Below are positions 1 through 6,688 of a DNA stretch of 9,667 bases, one piece after another (position 1 is the stretch's first letter; each line of letters begins with the position of its first letter). Source of the DNA: Planctomycetales bacterium (GTDB lineage: Bacteria > Planctomycetota > Planctomycetia > Planctomycetales > Planctomycetaceae). The notes below the pieces were generated by a model that was not told the origin of the DNA, did not search any database, and was given only the letters and a program-made list of their open reading frames with translations. Position numbers and translations under genes: made by a program. The stretch spans positions 1 through 9,667 of the forward strand of contig JAGVKR010000622.1 in assembly GCA_020050375.1 (NCBI GenBank), written 5' to 3'.

Positions 1-465
1 GTCGATGTCTTTCGCCTCGAGCTCGTGAGTTATGAAACTCCACGTCTCGTTCTCGAGATTGAGTGCGGGTCGGGCACCTACGTCCGTGCTCTCGGTCGCG
101 ACCTGGGGCACGATCTGGGCTGCGGCGCCGTCATGAGCCGCCTCGAACGCCGCGCCGTCGGCGACTTTCATGTGGACGTCGCGATTTCACCTCAGATGCT
201 CACGGCCGCCAACCTGCGTTCGCACCTGTTGGCTCCCGCGATGGCGGTGCGGCATCTGCCCAGGTACGACTGTCCTCTCGAGCGACTTCCCGATCTGCGG
301 CAGGGGCGACCGCTCCCCTATCCCAGCGAGTTCGAACCCCCTCCGCGACCGCTGGTGGCGATCGTTGCTCCCGACGGTGCTCTGGCGGCGCTCGCCGAGT
401 TCGACGCCGGCCGCGAGCTGCTTCAGCCGCGGCAGGTTTATCTTCACGAAAGCAGCCGGCTCTGA
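1..465 (+). CDS. truB: tRNA pseudouridine(55) synthase TruB, C-terminal part (5' truncated by window edge)
   Basis: The frame is open from base 1 to the TGA at 463-465 and shows 154 residues, the C-terminal half of the protein. TruB converts U55 of elongator tRNAs to pseudouridine in the T-loop, acting in the cytoplasm without a guide RNA. The visible family signature is the block GSGTYVRALGRDLG followed by a Gly-rich turn and SRLERRAVGDF, matching the conserved C-S/G-K/S-GTYIR-L-ARDLG...L-R-x-x-VG-F segment of TruB. The catalytic Asp (GxLDxxAxGxL) would lie upstream of the window and cannot be checked. The last ~80 residues (HLPRYDC... to ESSRL) fit the variable TruB C-terminal domain. An internal GTG at 25 is not the true start, since family sequence continues upstream of it. 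TruB often sits in an rbfA-truB-rpsO region; here the next gene is carbonic anhydrase, 82 bases downstream. Confidence 0.93.
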   Translation, partial: VDVFRLELVSYETPRLVLEIECGSGTYVRALGRDLGHDLGCGAVMSRLERRAVGDFHVDVAISPQMLTAANLRSHLLAPAMAVRHLPRYDCPLERLPDLRQGRPLPYPSEFEPPPRPLVAIVAPDGALAALAEFDAGRELLQPRQVYLHESSRL

Positions 466-547
466 TTCGGGAAAGGGGCAGTCGGCTCGATTGCCTTTGT
501 ATGATATTGGCCCCACGTGTCGCGAAATCCGTTTCAAAGGACCCTTC

Positions 548-1438
548 ATGGATCTGATCTACCGGTATGACCCGTTTCAGCCCCTTGTGCCGAAGTCGAT
601 TCCCGATTCGGCGGCCGCCATTCAGTCACTGACGCAGGGCAATGCACGTTTCGTCGAAATTGTTCACCGCATGCAGCAGAGCACGCTGGGAGTCCGATCG
701 AACGAGCCGCTGATCATTCCCGTCAGCCCGATGTCACTGGGGTTGCCGTTGATGTCGGGGATGGCCCAGAAGCAGGCGCCGTATGCACTCGTCTTGAGTT
801 GCTCCGACGCCCGCGCGCCGACCGAAGCGATTTTCGATCAGTCGTTCAACGATCTGTTCGTCGTGCGGATCGCCGGCAACGTGCTGGGCACCGAATGCCT
901 GGGGAGCATCGACTACGCCGTCCGGAACCTGGGAGAAAGCCTGAAGCTGGTCGTCGTGATGGGGCACAGCGGATGTGGCGCAGTCACCGCGGCCGTCGAC
1001 GCTTACCTGGCGCCCAAGCATTTTATCGATATCGCCTTTACGCATTCGTTGCGATCGCTGATCGACCGGATTCAAATTGCCGTCCGTGGCGCCGCCAAAT
1101 CGTTGAGAGAGTTGGGCGGCGCAAACGTCGAAGTCTCACCCGGCTATCGCGAATCGCTCATCGAGGCGGCGGTCTATCTCAATAGCGCCGTCACCGCCTT
1201 CGACCTGCAGCGCGAAATTCGGGCACTCGGCAACACGACGTTGTCGATCGTTTACGGGGTTTACGATCTGACGAGTTTGTGTGTCCGGGCTCTCCCCGAA
1301 GATCGGGCGCGGCCAGCCGCACCTCATTCCGGATTCGGCGAGGCCCCAAATTCAGCCGACGATTTCGTGGCCCTGGGAGTGAAGTTGGCCGAATGCCTGC
1401 TGGGAAAGGGAGATCCGGGAGTCAGCGGAGATTGGTGA
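548..1438 (+). CDS. Beta-class carbonic anhydrase (long form, 296 aa)
   Basis: Catalyses reversible hydration of CO2 to bicarbonate with a zinc ion; cytoplasmic, with no signal peptide visible. All four zinc-site motifs are present: C85 and D87 in LSCSDAR (with R89, the Asp-Arg dyad partner) and H140 and C143 in GHSGCGAV. The dimer/active-site block DLFVVRIAGNVL and LGSIDYAVRNLG also match. The frame is open back to 170, but that part overlaps truB and has no family sequence. The ATG at 548 follows AAAGGA (536-541) with a 6-base spacer, so it is chosen. At 296 residues it is longer than the usual ~200-230: there is an insert between the GNARF helix (31-35) and the CSDAR strand, about 45 residues, and a long helical region after the HSGCG motif (150-210). 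The final ~45 residues, after LCVRAL, look unstructured and are not family-like. A TATGAT at 500-505 could be a -10 element, but no good -35 pairs with it. Confidence 0.9.
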   Translation: MDLIYRYDPFQPLVPKSIPDSAAAIQSLTQGNARFVEIVHRMQQSTLGVRSNEPLIIPVSPMSLGLPLMSGMAQKQAPYALVLSCSDARAPTEAIFDQSFNDLFVVRIAGNVLGTECLGSIDYAVRNLGESLKLVVVMGHSGCGAVTAAVDAYLAPKHFIDIAFTHSLRSLIDRIQIAVRGAAKSLRELGGANVEVSPGYRESLIEAAVYLNSAVTAFDLQREIRALGNTTLSIVYGVYDLTSLCVRALPEDRARPAAPHSGFGEAPNSADDFVALGVKLAECLLGKGDPGVSGDW

Positions 1439-1449
1439 GCCGGTTCGGT

Positions 1450-1521
1450 TCAGGCGAAAAGTGTTGCAGCCGCGCAGGCGGTCGTCAGATACAGGAACAC
1501 GGCCAAAAGTCGATTCAACAT
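1450..1521 (-). CDS. Candidate 23-aa hydrophobic micropeptide
   Basis: A short reading frame starts with ATG at 1521-1519 and ends with TGA at 1452-1450. Directly upstream on the - strand is GGAGGG with a 7-base spacer, the strongest Shine-Dalgarno match on this strand in the window. The peptide begins MLNRLLAVFLYLTT and ends AAATLFA: one Arg near the N-terminus, then an almost uninterrupted hydrophobic stretch, as in a single-span membrane micropeptide or a bare signal-anchor. A Cys at residue 16 follows small residues, but this is too short for a lipoprotein. It converges on the carbonic anhydrase gene, 11 bases from its stop. It is either a true small membrane protein, a leader peptide or the 5' stub of a lost gene. 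I do not recognise a family. Support is the ribosome site plus composition only. Confidence 0.4.
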   Translation of the reverse strand: MLNRLLAVFLYLTTACAAATLFA

Positions 1522-2071
1522 GCCTCAGCCCTCCGGCGAACTGCGATGCAACGAGATTTCCTCCGGCCAATGGAAACGGCTTGGCCCGGTTTGGAGAACT
1601 CTAGCTCGCAATCGAGAACTGGTCGGTCTGTTGCCTGGCGGTTCTGATCGGACGCATTGAAGCGTCTCTGCCGATTGAAGGTGGAATTCGCCGGCCGACG
1701 GACGCAAGTTCGCGATTGTGCCGGCGATTGAGGCGGAAAATCCGCCCTATGCCGACGCCGGTGATGAATCCAACGATAACGGAAGCACCGAATCGGGAGG
1801 ACCATTCGGGTGGCTGGGGTTGACGAGCGCGACGGCCCAGTGCGAATCACACGGCGCAGCGTTGCCGGCAATCCTTTCGTTTTTTGACTTTTGTCTTTCC
1901 TTAGGCATTTGTCTTTCGGGCTTCGAGATCCCCAATGAGGGCTTCCGCATTCCATCGAAAGTCCGAAAGACAAATGCCTAAGGAAATCTGAAGAGCCAAA
2001 CCACAAAAAAAACAAAAACGATTTGCTTGTGCCACTACGGGATTCACATTGTCGCAGCCCAGTCCACCACC
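1522..2071. other. Intergenic stretch without a convincing long gene
   Basis: Between the micropeptide candidate and the hisG stop lie 550 bases. Reading frames of 60-87 codons exist on both strands but have Arg/Ser/Pro-rich shadow-like composition and no recognisable family. One - strand frame around 1700-1860 contains a stretch resembling a membrane helix (ASVIVGFITGVGIGRIF), but it has no ATG, GTG or TTG start after its upstream stop, so it is not called. The stretch also holds the palindromic element at 1896-1986 and an A-rich run at 2003-2018. Confidence 0.5.
1896..1986. repeat. 91-bp palindromic repeat element (MITE/REP-like)
   Basis: The left arm 1896-1919 is the exact reverse complement of 1963-1986 (24 bp, core TTAGGCATTTGTCTTTCGG). 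Pairing continues inward from 1920-1926 to 1955-1962 through one G-T wobble and one bulged A, giving a stem of about 31 bp around a 28-base loop. The 10-mer TTTGTCTTTC also occurs twice in direct orientation, at 1890-1899 and 1908-1917. No poly-T follows either arm in the direction of transcription, so it is a poor intrinsic terminator, although it lies 85 bases downstream of hisG and could stabilise that transcript's 3' end. Size and symmetry suggest a small non-autonomous palindromic element; no clear target-site duplication is visible. Confidence 0.7.
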
Positions 2072-2950
2072 TCAGTCGATGATCTTCGTGATCTGATACT
2101 CGACGATCCCGCGCGCCCCGGCCCCCTTCAGCTTGGGGACGACGATCCGCACGAACGACTCGTCGACGATCGTGTTGATGTCGACCCAGTCGGGATCGGA
2201 GAGGGACGAAACGGTCGGCTTCTGCAAGGCGGGCAACTGCTCGAGCACCCGTGTCAGATCGGCTCGGCGGACGTTCATCATCAGCCCCACCTTGCCCTCG
2301 GCGGCCAGACACGACTGCAGCATCAGCGACAGGTTGTCGATTTTGGCGCGCTTCCAGACGTCGGCGTAGGCGTCTTTGTTGGCGATGAACCGCGTCGTGC
2401 TCTGGAGCACCTCGGCGATGATCCGCAGGTTGTTGGCGCGGAGCGAGCTGCCGGTTTCTGTGACTTCCACGATCGCATCGGCCAGCCGCGGCGGCTTGAC
2501 CTCGGTCGCCCCCCAAGAGAACTCGATCTGCGCCGTGACTCCGTGCTTCGCCAGAAAACTCTTTGTCAGTCCCACGACCTCGGTGGCGATTCGTTTTCCC
2601 TGGAGGTCTTTGACGGTCTGCGCGGGGGAGTCGTTGGGGACGCACAGCACCCACCGCACGGGGCGGCGGCTGACTTTCGAGAACATCAGCTCGCACACTT
2701 CGTGAACCTGCGCGTTGTTCTCGATGATCCAATCGTAGCCGGTGATCCCCGCGTCAAGAACCCCCTGCTCGACATACCGCGCCATTTCCTGCGCGCGGAT
2801 CAGCAGGCACTCGATCTCGGCGTCGTCGATCTCGGGATAGTACGAGCGCGACGAGAACTTGATGTGGTAACCCGCTTTGCGGAACAGTTCCCCGGTGGCC
2901 TCCTGCAGGCTCCCCGCGGGGATTCCCAGTTTCAGCACGTTGTCGGCCAT
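2072..2950 (-). CDS. hisG: ATP phosphoribosyltransferase, long form (HisG)
   Basis: First step of histidine biosynthesis: condenses ATP with PRPP to give phosphoribosyl-ATP. The 292-residue length and the extra C-terminal domain mark the long (HisG_L) form, a self-sufficient enzyme that is feedback-inhibited by histidine and does not need HisZ. The catalytic core shows LGIPAGSL (8-15), the [17 protein letters not shown] block (57-73) and the PRPP loop [14 protein letters not shown] (162-175). Residues ~217-292 match the ACT-like regulatory domain: [26 protein letters not shown], then [21 protein letters not shown]. The ATG at 2950 begins where the family begins. Upstream is only a purine-rich AAGAAG, so the ribosome site is weak. 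It follows hisI by 9 bases, pointing to translational coupling in one operon. Confidence 0.96.
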   Translation of the reverse strand: MADNVLKLGIPAGSLQEATGELFRKAGYHIKFSSRSYYPEIDDAEIECLLIRAQEMARYVEQGVLDAGITGYDWIIENNAQVHEVCELMFSKVSRRPVRWVLCVPNDSPAQTVKDLQGKRIATEVVGLTKSFLAKHGVTAQIEFSWGATEVKPPRLADAIVEVTETGSSLRANNLRIIAEVLQSTTRFIANKDAYADVWKRAKIDNLSLMLQSCLAAEGKVGLMMNVRRADLTRVLEQLPALQKPTVSSLSDPDWVDINTIVDESFVRIVVPKLKGAGARGIVEYQITKIID

Positions 2951-2959
2951 GAATCGTTT

Positions 2960-3343
2960 CTACTTCTTATACACCTTTGCCGGATCGAAGACCCGCTCGC
3001 CCACGACGTCGAACGTGGCGCCGTCCGACGATAGCCGGCGGAAAAAGCAACTCTTGTATCCTTCGTGACACGCGGCCCCCCCGATCTGGTTCACTTTGAC
3101 CAGCAGCGTATCGGCGTCGCAATCGTAAAAAATCTCGCGGACCTCCTGCACATTGCCGCTTTCTTCCCCCTTGCGCCACAACTTGTTGCGGCTGCGGCTG
3201 AAGTAGCAGACGCGCCCCGTCCGCAGCGTCTCGCGATACGCCTCTTCGTTCATGTACGCAAGCATGAGCACGTCGCCCGAGGCAGCGTCCTGGGCGATGA
3301 CGGGAAGCAACGACGACTTTTCGAAATCTGGACCGAACGACAC
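2960..3343 (-). CDS. hisI: Phosphoribosyl-AMP cyclohydrolase (HisI)
   Basis: Third step of histidine biosynthesis: opens the adenine ring of PR-AMP to give ProFAR. Cytoplasmic zinc- and magnesium-dependent homodimer. Visible signatures (127-residue form): [19 protein letters not shown] (15-32), the substrate block [19 protein letters not shown] (46-64), the metal motif D74-C-D-A-D78 and the zinc cysteines C92 and C99 in CHEGYKSCF, with C75 as third ligand. There is no fused HisE domain. The GTG at 3343 is preceded by GAGG with a 6-base spacer and puts the start just before the conserved PDFEKS segment. The frame remains open to a TTG at 3436, but those extra 31 residues are Arg/Phe-rich and unlike the family. 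It lies upstream of hisG in the same operon; the other his genes are not in the window. Confidence 0.94.
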   Translation of the reverse strand: MSFGPDFEKSSLLPVIAQDAASGDVLMLAYMNEEAYRETLRTGRVCYFSRSRNKLWRKGEESGNVQEVREIFYDCDADTLLVKVNQIGGAACHEGYKSCFFRRLSSDGATFDVVGERVFDPAKVYKK

Positions 3344-3638
3344 GCAGAACCTCGACAGCAGGAGTGCGAAAAAACGCCGGGAAACAGCCGAAAACCGGTT
3401 TCGGTAAAGCCGCGGAGAGACCTCTAAAGGTAGCAATCCGGGCCGGGGGAAACCAGTCTCCGGTTGGCCGGATCGCCCGCAAACGAGCTGAGGCCCCGCA
3501 CCGTTCGCTCGGCCAGAGTGGCGTTCATCGTCCGCGCAGTAACACTGTGACGGGACCGATCGCTCCCCTCGCTGAGCTTACCGCGATTGTGGTATCCTGC
3601 TCGAATCCCGAGCCCGATCTCCTTCCGATCCGCGATCA
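3344..3638. promoter_or_regulatory. Divergent intergenic region between hisI and the DUF58 gene
   Basis: These 295 bases must carry the hisIG promoter leftwards and the DUF58 gene promoter rightwards. On the + strand TGGTATCCT (3590-3598) fits an extended -10 element about 40 bases before the DUF58 ATG. On the hisI side, 3388-3404 is a near-palindrome, CCGAAA plus one extra A, then CCGGTTTCGG, about 45-60 bases upstream of the hisI GTG; it could be an operator. I see no convincing -35 elements, no his-type leader peptide with a histidine run, and no gene. Confidence 0.35.
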
Positions 3639-4535
3639 ATGCCAACCGCCGAGCAGTATCTCAAGCCCGAAGTGATCCGCACGGTGGCGCGGCTCGATCT
3701 GCGGGCCCGGTTCATCGTCGAAGGGTTTTTGAGCGGGTTGCATGCCAGCCCTTTTCATGGGTTCTCGGTCGAGTTCAGCGAGCATCGCCGGTACTCGCAG
3801 GGAGACGACCTCAAGGACATCGACTGGCTCGTCTACGCCAAGACCGATCGCTACTACGTCAAGAAATACCAGGCTGAGACCAATATCACCGGCTATCTGC
3901 TGATGGATCTCTCGGAGAGCATGGCTTACACCTACCGGCAGACACTGACGAAGTTCGACTACGGCGTGTGCCTGGCCGCAGCACTGGCGTACCTGATGAT
4001 CCACCAGCAGGATCCGGTGGGGCTGATCACATTCGACGAGAAGATTCGCCACAGCCTCCCGCCGCGCAGCAAGCGGACGCAGCTCGGGAACATTCTGGCG
4101 ATCCTTTCGAAGCTCAAGCCGACCGGTCCGACCGAGATCGCGAAGAATCTGCGGAGCATCGCGGCGATGATCCGGCACCGCAGCCTGATCATGCTCTTTT
4201 CGGATCTGTTGGCCGAGCCGCAACCGATCATCGATACGCTCCGCCAGCTTCGCCACCGCGGGCACGACGTGATCGTGTTCCACGTGCTTGATGAGGCAGA
4301 AGTCAACTTTCCGTTTGACGGGCTGATCGACTTCCGCGAGCCGGAGACCGGCGAGACGCTGCTGATCGACGCCGACGGGATGAAAGCCGATTACCTCGAC
4401 GCCGTCCGCGAGCTGTGCGACACGTACCGCCGCGAGTGCCTGTCGGCAGGGATCGACTACGTCCCGATGAACACGAGCATGGCGTTCGACAAAGCGCTCG
4501 TCGGCTATCTCGCCTCGCGCCAGGCGCGGTTCTGA
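3639..4535 (+). CDS. DUF58 / von Willebrand A-like protein
   Basis: A 298-residue soluble DUF58 protein. The signature block is complete: GLHASPFHGFSVEFSEHR (33-50), then RRYSQGDDLKDIDW (50-63) and YAKTDRYYVKKYQAET (66-81). It is followed by a vWA-like fold starting LLMDLSESM with an intact MIDAS motif D90-x-S92-x-S94 for a divalent metal, and a later FSDLL strand. No membrane segment is visible, unlike the longer DUF58 proteins with two N-terminal helices. Family members are commonly encoded next to a MoxR-type AAA+ ATPase and act as its partner in assembling or activating other proteins. Here neither neighbour is a MoxR ATPase: hisI is divergent on the left, and a pseudouridine synthase converges on the right, its stop only 4 bases away. 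The ATG at 3639 has no clear Shine-Dalgarno, but family sequence starts soon after. The specific target is unknown. Confidence 0.9.
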   Translation: MPTAEQYLKPEVIRTVARLDLRARFIVEGFLSGLHASPFHGFSVEFSEHRRYSQGDDLKDIDWLVYAKTDRYYVKKYQAETNITGYLLMDLSESMAYTYRQTLTKFDYGVCLAAALAYLMIHQQDPVGLITFDEKIRHSLPPRSKRTQLGNILAILSKLKPTGPTEIAKNLRSIAAMIRHRSLIMLFSDLLAEPQPIIDTLRQLRHRGHDVIVFHVLDEAEVNFPFDGLIDFREPETGETLLIDADGMKADYLDAVRELCDTYRRECLSAGIDYVPMNTSMAFDKALVGYLASRQARF

Positions 4536-4539
4536 GCGT

Positions 4540-5274
4540 TCAAAACGACTCGTCGGGGCGAAGGTAGCGCCATTCCCCTTCAGGCAGCTTGCCCAGCGTC
4601 ACCCGGCCGATGCGGACGCGCTTGAGGCCGATCACCTTGAGGCCGACCTGGTCGCACATCCGGCGGATCTGCCGCTTGCGGCCTTCCATCAGGATGACGC
4701 GCAACTGGTCGGCGTTCAGCCATTCGACGCGGGCGGGCTTAAGGGGCTTGTCGTCGAGCGAAAGGCCGTGGCGGAGCAGGGCCAAGCCGTTGTCGTCGAG
4801 GCCGCCGTCGACGCGGACGAGGTATTCCTTCTCGATCTCCGAGTTTTCTCCGGTCAGCCGCTTCGCCAGCCGGCCGTCCTGTGTGAAGACGATCAGCCCC
4901 TTCGAGTCGATATCAAGCCGGCCGGCGGGGGCCAGGCCGCGCAGGTGCTCGCGAGTGAACTCCGGTCCCGGAAAATCGGCGGCCCGCTGCTCGGGCGTGA
5001 TCAACTCGACTGCCGGCTTGTAGCCTTTCTCGGGTTGCCCCGAGACCCAGCCGATCGGCTTATTGAGCAGAATCGTGATCAGGCTCTGCTGCTGGTCTTC
5101 AGCTTCGGCGGCCAGCGTGACTGTCTGATGCGGGAGAACTTTCGTCCCCAGCACATCGACCCGAACGCCGTCGACAAACACCAGGCCGCGGCTGATGTAA
5201 TCGTCCGCCTCGCGGCGGGAGCAGAGCCCGCGCTGGGCCATGAGCTTCGAGAGGCGGAGGGGTTCGTCGGGCAC
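4540..5274 (-). CDS. RsuA/RluF-family rRNA pseudouridine synthase
   Basis: Converts a specific uridine in rRNA to pseudouridine. Domain order is an N-terminal S4 RNA-binding domain (about 6-65: [24 protein letters not shown]) and then the RsuA-type catalytic domain. The catalytic Asp is D121 in [11 protein letters not shown]. Other family landmarks are [12 protein letters not shown] (69-80), [10 protein letters not shown] and [15 protein letters not shown] (197-211). The ending [11 protein letters not shown] and the QIRRMC block resemble E. coli RluF (U2604 of 23S rRNA) more than RsuA or RluB, but this is judged from memory, so no symbol is assigned. The start is GTG at 5274; no in-frame ATG lies upstream of the S4 domain and no Shine-Dalgarno is evident. 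The 3' end nearly abuts the convergent DUF58 gene with no terminator between them. Confidence 0.92.
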   Translation of the reverse strand: MPDEPLRLSKLMAQRGLCSRREADDYISRGLVFVDGVRVDVLGTKVLPHQTVTLAAEAEDQQQSLITILLNKPIGWVSGQPEKGYKPAVELITPEQRAADFPGPEFTREHLRGLAPAGRLDIDSKGLIVFTQDGRLAKRLTGENSEIEKEYLVRVDGGLDDNGLALLRHGLSLDDKPLKPARVEWLNADQLRVILMEGRKRQIRRMCDQVGLKVIGLKRVRIGRVTLGKLPEGEWRYLRPDESF

Positions 5275-5284
5275 AGGGGAACGC

Positions 5285-5340
5285 GAGGATCGAGGATCGA
5301 AGATGGAGGATCGAGGGACGTGAATCGTAGATTGTGGATC
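5285..5340. repeat. Decayed heptanucleotide tandem repeat (GAGGATC)n
   Basis: Eight contiguous 7-base units run from 5285: GAGGATC, GAGGATC, GAAGATG, GAGGATC, GAGGGAC, GTGAATC, GTAGATT, GTGGATC. The first half is close to perfect and the second drifts but keeps phase. It lies 10 bases upstream of the pseudouridine synthase start and downstream of thiG, both on the - strand, so it would be in the leader of the former. Nothing else is seen in the 180-base gap 5275-5454. Confidence 0.75.
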
Positions 5341-5454
5341 GAGTGGAGTGACGGAGTGATCATCGCCGGGCTTCGCCTATTCGCGGATTCGATCGTGCGA
5401 CAGGCTCAGTCCATTTCAACCCACAATCGCTATTCCCGACGCGGACTCGTATGT

Positions 5455-6291
5455 TCACCGCGGCAACGACGGCACGACCCCCGTTTCCGGGCTTGAGGCG
5501 GTGGCGTACAGCTTGCGGGGGATTCTTCCGGCGAGGTATGCCAGGCGGCCGGCGCGGGTTGCCATGTGCATGGCGTATGCCATCGGGAGCGGGTCGCGGG
5601 CGCCGGCGATTCCCGAGTTGAGCAGAACACCGTCACAGCCCAGCTCCATCGCGAAGCTGACGTCGCTGGCGGTCCCGACGCCGGCGTCGACGATGACGGG
5701 ATAATTCGGGTCCCCCTCCTTCAGGTATTCGAGGCAGATGCGGATGTTGTTGGGATTGAGAATTCCCTGGCCGCTGCCGATCGGGCTGCCGGCCGGCATC
5801 ACCGACGTCGCGCCCGCCTCTTTAAGCCGCTTGGCGCTGATCGGATCGTCGGTCGTGTAGCACAGCACCTGAAAGCCTTCGGCGACGAGTTGCTCGGTGG
5901 CGCGGAGCGTGCCGAGCGTGTCCGGCAGCAGCGTCTTTTTGTCGGCAAGAACTTCGAGCTTGACCCAGTCGGCGCCCGGATTCTCGAGCCCCTGTAGAAT
6001 TTCACGGCCCAGCCTCGCGACCCGAACGGCATCGTCGGCGGTGAAGCAGCCGGCCGTATTCGGGAGAATCGTGTAGCGTCTCAGATCAATGAAATCGAGG
6101 ATGTTGCGCCCCTCTTTGTCGATCAGTCGCTCACGACGAACCGCGACGGTGACCACCTCGGCCCCGCTGGCTTCGAGACAATCGCGCATCAGGTCGTAGG
6201 TCTTGTACTTCCCGGTCCCGACGATCAACCGTGACTCAAACGTGTGATTGCCGAGGACCAGCGGAAGCTCGAGCGGCAGCGTCGCAGACAT
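5455..6291 (-). CDS. thiG: Thiazole synthase (ThiG)
   Basis: Forms the thiazole phosphate of thiamine from 1-deoxy-D-xylulose 5-phosphate, dehydroglycine and sulfur carried on ThiS thiocarboxylate; a cytoplasmic TIM-barrel enzyme. 278 residues with full family sequence: [10 protein letters not shown] (20-29), [23 protein letters not shown] (78-90), the Schiff-base lysine K111 in [24 protein letters not shown], and the phosphate-binding end [20 protein letters not shown] followed by [12 protein letters not shown]. The frame is open further upstream to 6321, but the ATG at 6291 is preceded by GGGAGG with an 8-base spacer and lies 4 bases after the thiS stop. This Shine-Dalgarno is formed by the last glycine codons of thiS, so thiG translation is probably coupled to thiS. 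About 20 residues after the core barrel ([16 protein letters not shown]) look like a loose tail. Confidence 0.96.
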   Translation of the reverse strand: MSATLPLELPLVLGNHTFESRLIVGTGKYKTYDLMRDCLEASGAEVVTVAVRRERLIDKEGRNILDFIDLRRYTILPNTAGCFTADDAVRVARLGREILQGLENPGADWVKLEVLADKKTLLPDTLGTLRATEQLVAEGFQVLCYTTDDPISAKRLKEAGATSVMPAGSPIGSGQGILNPNNIRICLEYLKEGDPNYPVIVDAGVGTASDVSFAMELGCDGVLLNSGIAGARDPLPMAYAMHMATRAGRLAYLAGRIPRKLYATASSPETGVVPSLPR

Positions 6292-6295
6292 CGGG

Positions 6296-6496
6296 TCAGC
6301 CTCCTCCCACCAGCGTGACAATTTCGAGATCGTCTCCCTCGTGCAGGACGCACTCGGCGTGACGGACGCGGGGGACCAGCTCGAAATTGCGCTCGACGGC
6401 CAGATACCGCGGCTGCATTTGCAGTTCGGTCAACAGATGGGCGATGGTCATCCCCGCCTCGACCTGTCGCGGCTCGCCATTCACGCGGATTTGCAC
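6296..6496 (-). CDS. thiS: Sulfur carrier protein ThiS
   Basis: Ubiquitin-like sulfur carrier for thiamine thiazole synthesis; its C-terminal Gly-Gly is adenylated and converted to a thiocarboxylate that donates sulfur in the ThiG reaction. The protein reads from [14 protein letters not shown] through [24 protein letters not shown] and ends in LVGGG, with the essential terminal diglycine. The start is uncertain. ATG at 6523 gives 75 residues, whereas GTG at 6496 gives 66, the usual ThiS length and the usual beginning (Q-I-R-V-N-G-E). A good -10 hexamer ends only 3 bases before the ATG, so the transcript should begin at or inside that codon; GAG six bases before the GTG can serve as a weak ribosome site. 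I therefore prefer 6496. The carrier's activating enzyme (ThiF) is not in the window. Confidence 0.9.
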   Translation of the reverse strand: MQIRVNGEPRQVEAGMTIAHLLTELQMQPRYLAVERNFELVPRVRHAECVLHEGDDLEIVTLVGGG

Positions 6497-6526
6497 AGAA
6501 CGCTCACTTTCACAGAGATCCATTGA

Positions 6527-6555
6527 AGTGTAGGGGTGCCGAAAATGAGCGTCAA
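6527..6555 (-). promoter_or_regulatory. Sigma-70-type promoter for thiS-thiG
   Basis: On the - strand TTGACG (6555-6550) is followed, after exactly 17 bases, by TACACT (6532-6527): five of six matches to the -35 consensus and four of six to the -10. Transcription would start near 6517-6521, giving a short leader before the GTG at 6496. No TPP riboswitch (THI box) is seen between this promoter and the gene or further upstream, so thiamine repression through that element is not supported. Confidence 0.5.
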
Positions 6556-6688
6556 GGAACGCTTGCGGGGCGACGCACGAAAACAGAACCGGGCGGCGGC
6601 CGATTGCCGGGAAACGCCTGTCCCGCGCGGCATCTGGCGTCCCGTCACCTGGCGGGTATTGAATTCAGGTTTGTGATTGGTAGGCGGC

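Noticed and set aside
170..547. N-terminal extension of the carbonic anhydrase frame
   Set aside because: It overlaps truB in another frame, is Trp/Arg/Ser-rich and lacks family sequence; a ribosome site supports ATG 548.
1747..1950. A 67-codon - strand frame through one arm of the palindrome
   Set aside because: Its N-terminal part is encoded by the repeat arm and loop, it has no ribosome site, and it resembles no family I know.
1896..1986. Intrinsic terminator for hisG
   Set aside because: The loop is 28 bases and no T-tract follows the stem in either direction, so termination is not supported.
1515..2732. A 405-codon open frame on the - strand
   Set aside because: It overlaps hisG in another frame for most of its length, is Arg-rich and has no recognisable domain; it is a GC-rich shadow, and its end crosses the palindrome.
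2027..3034. A 335-codon + strand frame opposite hisG and the end of hisI
   Set aside because: It is antisense to two well-supported genes, with Asp/Arg/His-rich shadow composition.
5285..5340. CRISPR-like array
   Set aside because: The units are 7 bases and contiguous, with no spacers; it is a tandem repeat.
6497..6688. Possible TPP riboswitch upstream of thiS
   Set aside because: I found no CUGAGA or CUGAUC-type THI-box core on the - strand; a plain promoter explains the region.
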